Source of the DNA: Eshraghiella sp964576255 | GTDB taxonomy: Bacteria; Bacillota; Clostridia; Lachnospirales; Lachnospiraceae | Assembly: GCA_964576255.1 (NCBI GenBank) | Contig: CAZNUK010000005.1 | Location: forward strand, 1 to 57,257 | DNA: 57,257 bases | Direction of reading: 5' to 3' | Shown here: positions 52,652 to 57,257 of the stretch, piece by piece | How positions within the stretch are numbered: position 1 is the first letter of the stretch | Layout of the letters: the number at the start of each line of letters is the position of its first letter | Made by a program: the position numbers and the translations under genes | Notes under the pieces: model-generated | What the model was told of the DNA's origin: nothing | The model's database searches: none | Seen by the model: only the letters and a program-made list of their open reading frames with translations

Positions 52652-55279
52652 ATGAAACGAATTGTAACGGGGATTCTTGCTCATGTAGACGCAGGTAAAA
52701 CAACCCTTTCGGAGGCAATTTTATATACATCAGACACCATTCGCAAATTAGGCAGAGTGGATAATCAGGATGCTTTTCTCGACAATTTTGAGCTGGAGAG
52801 GGCAAGGGGAATCACTATTTTTTCCAAGCAGGCAAGAATCTGTTTTGATGAGTCAGAGATTACCCTTATAGATACTCCGGGACATATGGATTTTTCAGCA
52901 GAAATGGAAAGAGCCTTAGGGATACTTGATTATGCCATTCTGGTTATAAGCGGGGCAGAAGGAGTTGAGGCTCACACAGTGACCCTGTGGCGACTTCTTA
53001 AAAACTACAATATCCCAACTGTTATTTTTGTCAATAAAATGGACAGACCGGATATTGACAAAAATACGATTTATTCTGCTATCAGACAAAAATTCGGTGA
53101 CAGCGTTATAGATTTCTCCGAAGAAGATGAAGAGTTTTATGATTCCATTGCCATGTCGGATGAGGGAGCAATGGAGGAATTTCTTAATGACTCTTTAATA
53201 TCGGAAATTACAATTACAAATCTTATTAAAGAGCGTAAGGTAATGCCTTGTCTTTTTGGCTCAGCCCTTAAATGCCAAGGCGTGGATAAGCTTCTTACAC
53301 TAATTGACAGATACACTTGTATGGAAGATGCACAAGAAGAGTTTGGAGGAAGAATATATAAGATTTTCAGAGATGAGAATAAAGTGCGCCAGACCTTTGT
53401 TAAAATTACCTCGGGCAGCCTTCGGGTCAAAGATGTCATTGATGGTGAAAAAATAAATCGAATAAGACTGTATAATGGCGCTGGTTATGAGGTAATTAAT
53501 GAGGCATATTCTGGTATGGTATGCGCTCTTGAAGGCCCTATGAATACTAAGGCAGGAAGAGGTCTTGGTGTGGACTTGTGGGATTGTATTCCAAGCATTG
53601 AACCGGTTCTAAGATATCGGGTGGTACTTCCAGAAGGAATTGACCCGGTTAAAGTACTGCCGGAGTTTCGTAAGCTATGTGAGGAGCTTCCTGAGCTTAT
53701 GTTAGAATGGAATGAAGAATATCGCCAGATTAATTTAAGACTTATGGGAACGGTGCAGCTTGAGATAGTAAAAAATCTTGTGAAAAATTCAATGGGCTTT
53801 GATATAGAGTTTGACACCGGAAATATTGTGTACAAAGAGACGATAACAGATGTTGTGGAGGGTGTGGGACATTACGAACCCCTCAAACACTATGCAGAAG
53901 TACATCTTATTATGGAACCTCTGGAAATAGGAAGTGGATTAGTATTTGATAGTAATTGCAGTGAAGATGATTTGGATTTAAATTGGCAGAGGCTAATTCT
54001 TACCCATCTTGCAGAAAAAAATCACCGTGGTGTGCTTACCGGTTCTGAAATCACAGATATGAAAATAACTGTGGCAGCAGGGCGCGCTCACAAAAAACAC
54101 ACCGAAGGTGGCGATTTTAGACAGGCAACCTACAGAGCTATTAGGCAGGGGCTTATGGAGGCAAAAAGCGTTCTTCTGGAACCTATGTATGATTTTGAAC
54201 TGGAAATTCCCGGTGAATGTGTAGGAAGGGCTATGACGGACATTAAAAGAATGTATGGAAGCTTTGATAATCCGGAAATGGCAGGCGAAAACACTTTGAT
54301 AACAGGGAAAGCACCGATTGCTACTATGTTGGATTACCATAATGAGGTTTTGGCATATTCCAAAGGTCGAGGAAGTTTAAGATGCAGCTTTGGCGGCTAT
54401 GCACCTTGCCATAATACTGATGAAGTAATAGAACAGATTGGCTATGATGCTCTTAGTGATGTGGACAATCCGGCATCTTCAGTATTTTGCGCTCACGGGG
54501 CGGGCTACAATGTCCCATGGGATGAAGTCAAGGATAATATGCACCTTGAAAGTTGTATTAAAGAGGTTTTTGCTCAGGAAGAAAGTGCAGTTAGCAAGAG
54601 GATTTTTTCGGAAGAGGATTATGCTCTTGGTGTTGATGAAGTGGACGACATTATTAAAAAAGCCTCCGGTGCCAACCAAAATCACAAAAAAGCTGCTTGG
54701 AAGTATTCTCACAAAAATGAATACACGCCGGCAGTTCACTATGTTGGCAAAGCCAAAAAAGAGGCAGAATATATACTGGTGGATGGCTACAATGTAATTC
54801 ATGCATGGGAAGACTTGGCTGATTTGGCAGTAGAAAATATGAATAGCGCAAGGGATAAGCTTCTTGACATATTATGTAACTATCAGGCAATTGTTAAAAA
54901 AGAGCTTATTGCTGTTTTTGACGCTTACAGAGTTGCCGGACATAAGGAAGAATACTTGGATTACAAAAATATTCATGTGGTATATACGGCAGAGGCCCAG
55001 ACTGCGGACAGATATATTGAGGCTTTTGCCCACAATAATGCCCAGAGATACAATATCACTGTGGTAACCTCGGACGGGCAGGAGCAGATTATTGTAATGG
55101 GGCAGGGGTGTAATCTGTTCTCTTCAAGGGAATTTTTGGAGGAAGTAAGATTAGCATCCGAAAAAAATATGGAGAAATACAAGTTGGTTAAAGAGCCAGC
55201 GGCCACAACCAGAATGTCAGAAATAATTGAAAAAAGCATTGACAATTATTCTTCAAAATGTAACAATTCTAATGATTAA
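52652..55279 (+). CDS. EF-G/TetM-like translational GTPase fused to a C-terminal NYN (Rae1/YacP-like) endoribonuclease domain
   Basis: 875 aa. Residues 1 to about 650 are a ribosome-binding GTPase of the TetM/EF-G group: G1 AHVDAGKTT (G15, K16, T17), RGITIFSKQ, DTPGHMDF (74-81), NKMD (128-131), then the EF-G-like domains II-V with the TetM-type stretch LLEPMYDFELEIPGECVGRAMTDIKRMYG. After a linker, residues 706 to about 840 form a YacP/Rae1-type NYN domain: YILVDGYNVIHAWE (Asp711), AVFDAYRV (Asp757), VVTSDGQEQ (Asp808). Rae1 in Bacillus subtilis cuts mRNA in the ribosomal A site. The fusion suggests a factor that enters the A site by GTPase action and cleaves or clears mRNA. A tetracycline-protection role is possible but less attractive. 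It is located 17 nt before gltX. Confidence 0.93.
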   Translation: MKRIVTGILAHVDAGKTTLSEAILYTSDTIRKLGRVDNQDAFLDNFELERARGITIFSKQARICFDESEITLIDTPGHMDFSAEMERALGILDYAILVISGAEGVEAHTVTLWRLLKNYNIPTVIFVNKMDRPDIDKNTIYSAIRQKFGDSVIDFSEEDEEFYDSIAMSDEGAMEEFLNDSLISEITITNLIKERKVMPCLFGSALKCQGVDKLLTLIDRYTCMEDAQEEFGGRIYKIFRDENKVRQTFVKITSGSLRVKDVIDGEKINRIRLYNGAGYEVINEAYSGMVCALEGPMNTKAGRGLGVDLWDCIPSIEPVLRYRVVLPEGIDPVKVLPEFRKLCEELPELMLEWNEEYRQINLRLMGTVQLEIVKNLVKNSMGFDIEFDTGNIVYKETITDVVEGVGHYEPLKHYAEVHLIMEPLEIGSGLVFDSNCSEDDLDLNWQRLILTHLAEKNHRGVLTGSEITDMKITVAAGRAHKKHTEGGDFRQATYRAIRQGLMEAKSVLLEPMYDFELEIPGECVGRAMTDIKRMYGSFDNPEMAGENTLITGKAPIATMLDYHNEVLAYSKGRGSLRCSFGGYAPCHNTDEVIEQIGYDALSDVDNPASSVFCAHGAGYNVPWDEVKDNMHLESCIKEVFAQEESAVSKRIFSEEDYALGVDEVDDIIKKASGANQNHKKAAWKYSHKNEYTPAVHYVGKAKKEAEYILVDGYNVIHAWEDLADLAVENMNSARDKLLDILCNYQAIVKKELIAVFDAYRVAGHKEEYLDYKNIHVVYTAEAQTADRYIEAFAHNNAQRYNITVVTSDGQEQIIVMGQGCNLFSSREFLEEVRLASEKNMEKYKLVKEPAATTRMSEIIEKSIDNYSSKCNNSND

Positions 55280-55296
55280 TTTTGCGGAGGATACAA

Positions 55297-56943
55297 ATGG
55301 ATAATCAGAGATTAGCAGATTTATTATTCCCTAATGTGGATAAGACACCAGATTACTATGAGGAGAAGTTTCCATACAGAAAGCTTCCTAACAAGGCGGA
55401 AGTAACACGTATGGCACCTAGTCCAACTGGTTTTATTCATCTTGGAAATTTATATAGTGCTCTTGCGGACGAGAGAATTGCCCACAGAAATGGTGGTGTG
55501 TTCTATCTTCGTATAGAGGATACAGATGAGAAGCGTAAGGTTGACGGCGCAGTTGAGACTATTATTAATGTTCTCAGATATTTTAATATTGAATTTGATG
55601 AGGGCGCAGGTTTTTCTCTGGATGCACCACAGAATGCCTATGGTCCATATTTTCAGAGACAGCGTGTGGAGATTTATCACGCGTATGCAAAGCGTCTTGT
55701 AGAGCAGGGCTTGGCTTACCCATGTTTCTGTGAGGAAGAAGACCTTGAGAGAGTTAGAAAAGAGCAGGAAGAAGCTAAGGAACTTACCGGCTACTATGGC
55801 AAATATGCTCTTTGTAGAGAGCTTACAATAGAAGATATTGAAGCTAAGCTTTCAGAAGGTAAGACCTATGTTTTGAGACTTCGTTCCCAGGGAAGCCCTG
55901 ACAAAGAAATTACTTTTACCGACAGCATTATGGGAGATATTAAGCTCCCTGAGAATATTCATGATATTGTACTTCTTAAGAGAGATGGCGTACCAACATA
56001 TCATTTTGCACACGCAATTGATGACCACCTTATGAGAACTACAATGGTTATCCGTGGTGGCGAATGGCTTGCTTCAGCACCAATTCACTATGAGCTTTTC
56101 CACGTACTTGGATTTAAGATGCCAAAGTACGGACATACCGCTCATCTTATGAAATTTGACGAGGAAACAGGTGGCAAAAGAAAACTTTCCAAGAGAAAAG
56201 ACCCTGAATTGTCTCTTGACTATTATCGAAAGGACGGCTACCATCCACAGAGTATGAAGATATATCTTCTTACCCTTCTCAACTCTAACTTTGAAGAATG
56301 GTATGAGAAATTCCCTGATAAGGACTCTTCAGAATTCCCATTCTCAGTGGAGAAGATGAGTCAGTCAGGAGCACTTTTTGATAAGGACAAGCTTCATAAT
56401 ATTTGTAAGAACGAATTTGCCAAGCTTTCAGAGGATGAGATGTATGATTTCCTCTATACATGGGCTATGGAAAATGAGCCAGAGAAGGCTGCGGTTTGGT
56501 TTGCGGATAAGGAAAAACTTCTTGCTATTTTAAGACTCTATATGGGTATTGGAATGAAGAGAAGAAGAAAAGACTTTATCTACGCAAGACAGGTATTTGA
56601 ATTAATTGGTTTCTTCTTTGAGGAAGATAAAGAGATGGAGGCCTTTAAATTTGATGATGCAATGGTTAAGTCAGTGCTTAATGAATATCTTGCAGTGTAT
56701 GACCATAATGATGACAACTCTGCATGGTTTGACAAGCTTAAGTCAGTTGCCGACAAATTAGGCTTTGCATCTGATATGAAGGCGTATAAGGCAAATCCTG
56801 AAAATTATAAGGGAAGCATCTCAGATGTTGCTGAAATCGTGAGAATTGCTGTAACCGGCAAAGCTAACACACCGGATTTGTGGAGTATTATTCATATTAT
56901 TGGTGAAGATAAAATGCGCCAAAGCATTTCAAAACTTGTATAA
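55297..56943 (+). CDS. gltX: Glutamyl-tRNA synthetase
   Basis: 548-aa class I synthetase charging tRNA-Glu. The HIGH region is RMAPSPTGFIHLGNLYSAL, with FYLRIEDTDEKRKVDGAVETI; KMSKS appears as RKLSKRKDPELSLDYYRKDGYHPQSM. The C-terminal anticodon-binding part is shortened or divergent compared with the Escherichia coli type, as is common in one clostridial GltX branch. ATG 55297 follows GCGGAGG; an upstream in-frame start at 55282 lacks support. It may be cotranscribed with the GTPase-nuclease gene, 17 nt upstream. A hairpin and the second repeat array follow. Confidence 0.96.
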   Translation: MDNQRLADLLFPNVDKTPDYYEEKFPYRKLPNKAEVTRMAPSPTGFIHLGNLYSALADERIAHRNGGVFYLRIEDTDEKRKVDGAVETIINVLRYFNIEFDEGAGFSLDAPQNAYGPYFQRQRVEIYHAYAKRLVEQGLAYPCFCEEEDLERVRKEQEEAKELTGYYGKYALCRELTIEDIEAKLSEGKTYVLRLRSQGSPDKEITFTDSIMGDIKLPENIHDIVLLKRDGVPTYHFAHAIDDHLMRTTMVIRGGEWLASAPIHYELFHVLGFKMPKYGHTAHLMKFDEETGGKRKLSKRKDPELSLDYYRKDGYHPQSMKIYLLTLLNSNFEEWYEKFPDKDSSEFPFSVEKMSQSGALFDKDKLHNICKNEFAKLSEDEMYDFLYTWAMENEPEKAAVWFADKEKLLAILRLYMGIGMKRRRKDFIYARQVFELIGFFFEEDKEMEAFKFDDAMVKSVLNEYLAVYDHNDDNSAWFDKLKSVADKLGFASDMKAYKANPENYKGSISDVAEIVRIAVTGKANTPDLWSIIHIIGEDKMRQSISKLV

Positions 56944-56968
56944 ATTGAAGGATAACGTTTGTTTACAG

Positions 56969-56995
56969 GGCTGTTGCAAATTTTTTGCGACAGCC
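56969..56995 (+). terminator. Probable terminator after gltX
   Basis: A 12-bp stem GGCTGTTGCAAA (56969-56980) / TTTGCGACAGCC (56984-56995) with one G-U pair and a TTT loop. The T-tail is weak (TTGAATTT), so efficiency is uncertain. Confidence 0.65.
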
Positions 56996-57050
56996 TTGAA
57001 TTTATGTAAGGAGGCTTGGTTGAGATTGATTAGCCAGAGGTTGTGTCTAG

Positions 57051-57257
57051 TCGGAGGTCTCAGCGCCAAGAAGTTGCCCATGAGACCTCCGGCACAGACA
57101 AAGAGGAGGTCTCAGCGCCAAGAAGTCGCCTGTGAGACCTCCAGCACAGATAAAGAGGAGGTCTCAGCGCCCGAAAGTCGCCCATGAGACCTCCAGCACA
57201 GTTAAAGAGGAGGTCTCAGCGCCAAGAAGTTGCCCATGAGACCTCCGGCACAGACAA
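57051..57257 (+). repeat. Tandem array of a 52-bp hairpin unit (array 2), running off the window
   Basis: Four units of 52 bp, the last cut by the window end. The arms are the same as in array 1, GGAGGTCTCA and TGAGACCTCC, with an 18-nt loop between them, but loop and spacer sequences differ: loops gcgccaagaagttgccca, gcgccaagaagtcgcctg and gcgcccgaaagtcgccca; spacers ggcacagacaaa, agcacagataaa and agcacagttaaa. The loop can extend the stem by GCG/CGC. Orientation is the same as array 1, and it again follows a terminator. The total length is unknown. Confidence 0.93.

Noticed and set aside
52652..55279. Plain tetracycline-resistance gene (tet(M) type)
   Set aside because: The GTPase part is TetM-like, but the C-terminal nuclease domain, the extra length and the housekeeping context make a simple resistance label misleading.
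56900..57187. 95-aa open frame over the gltX end and array 2
   Set aside because: It overlaps gltX in another frame and then reads the hairpin repeat; no independent signal.
1..57257. Prophage, insertion sequence, integron or tRNA genes
   Set aside because: No integrase, transposase, phage structural gene or cloverleaf sequence was seen.

Overview
The window looks like a chromosomal segment of an AT-rich, anaerobic, Gram-positive Clostridia, most likely a gut Lachnospiraceae. The basis is a HydABC-type [FeFe]-hydrogenase, a lysine riboswitch in front of dapA, AddAB instead of RecBCD, MoxR/DUF58/transglutaminase wall genes, lipoproteins with no sign of an outer membrane, and a beta-1,4-galactan utilisation locus. 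The genus cannot be fixed from sequence alone. A run of 100 Ns inside a tandem repeat shows that this is a draft scaffold.

Layout. Positions 1-12228 hold one long rightward gene string: the 3' end of valS, a glycosyltransferase/GtrA fusion, a phosphodiester glycosidase, a membrane protein, MoxR ATPase, DUF58 protein, membrane transglutaminase and two paralogous membrane-anchored amidases. Positions 12350-13680 hold a small unknown gene translationally coupled to a secreted nuclease lipoprotein. typA (leftward) follows, then a two-OB-fold SSB-like gene, then lysine riboswitch-dapA-dapB and a small lipoprotein. Positions 19014-20557 are a 52-bp tandem array of hairpins. Positions 20579-29192 are a galactan locus: secreted GH53 and GH42 leftward, then a LacI regulator, an unrecognised 611-aa protein, a zinc ribbon and a cytosolic GH53 rightward. 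Two identical 18-bp operators sit at the two structural-gene promoters.

Next come an FMN-binding-like membrane protein (leftward), addB-addA and a subtilase. A leftward set follows: zinc-ribbon membrane protein, small membrane protein and ECF-type sigma factor, then a polytopic membrane protein and an FAD oxidoreductase. The hydC-hydB-hydA hydrogenase operon runs rightward and is followed by a hairpin-rich non-coding region (47723-48022). The rest is an amidohydrolase, a TtcA-like PP-loop protein, feoA and feoB each behind a DtxR/IdeR-like palindrome, an EF-G/TetM-like GTPase fused to a Rae1/YacP-type nuclease, and gltX. A second 52-bp hairpin array with the same stem starts at 57051 and runs off the end.

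The two most interesting items are the translational GTPase fused to a ribosome-associated-type mRNA endonuclease (52652-55279), and the two tandem hairpin arrays 37 kb apart. The array stem is built from a Shine-Dalgarno-like arm and its complement, and a variant of its loop shows base-pair-preserving changes.
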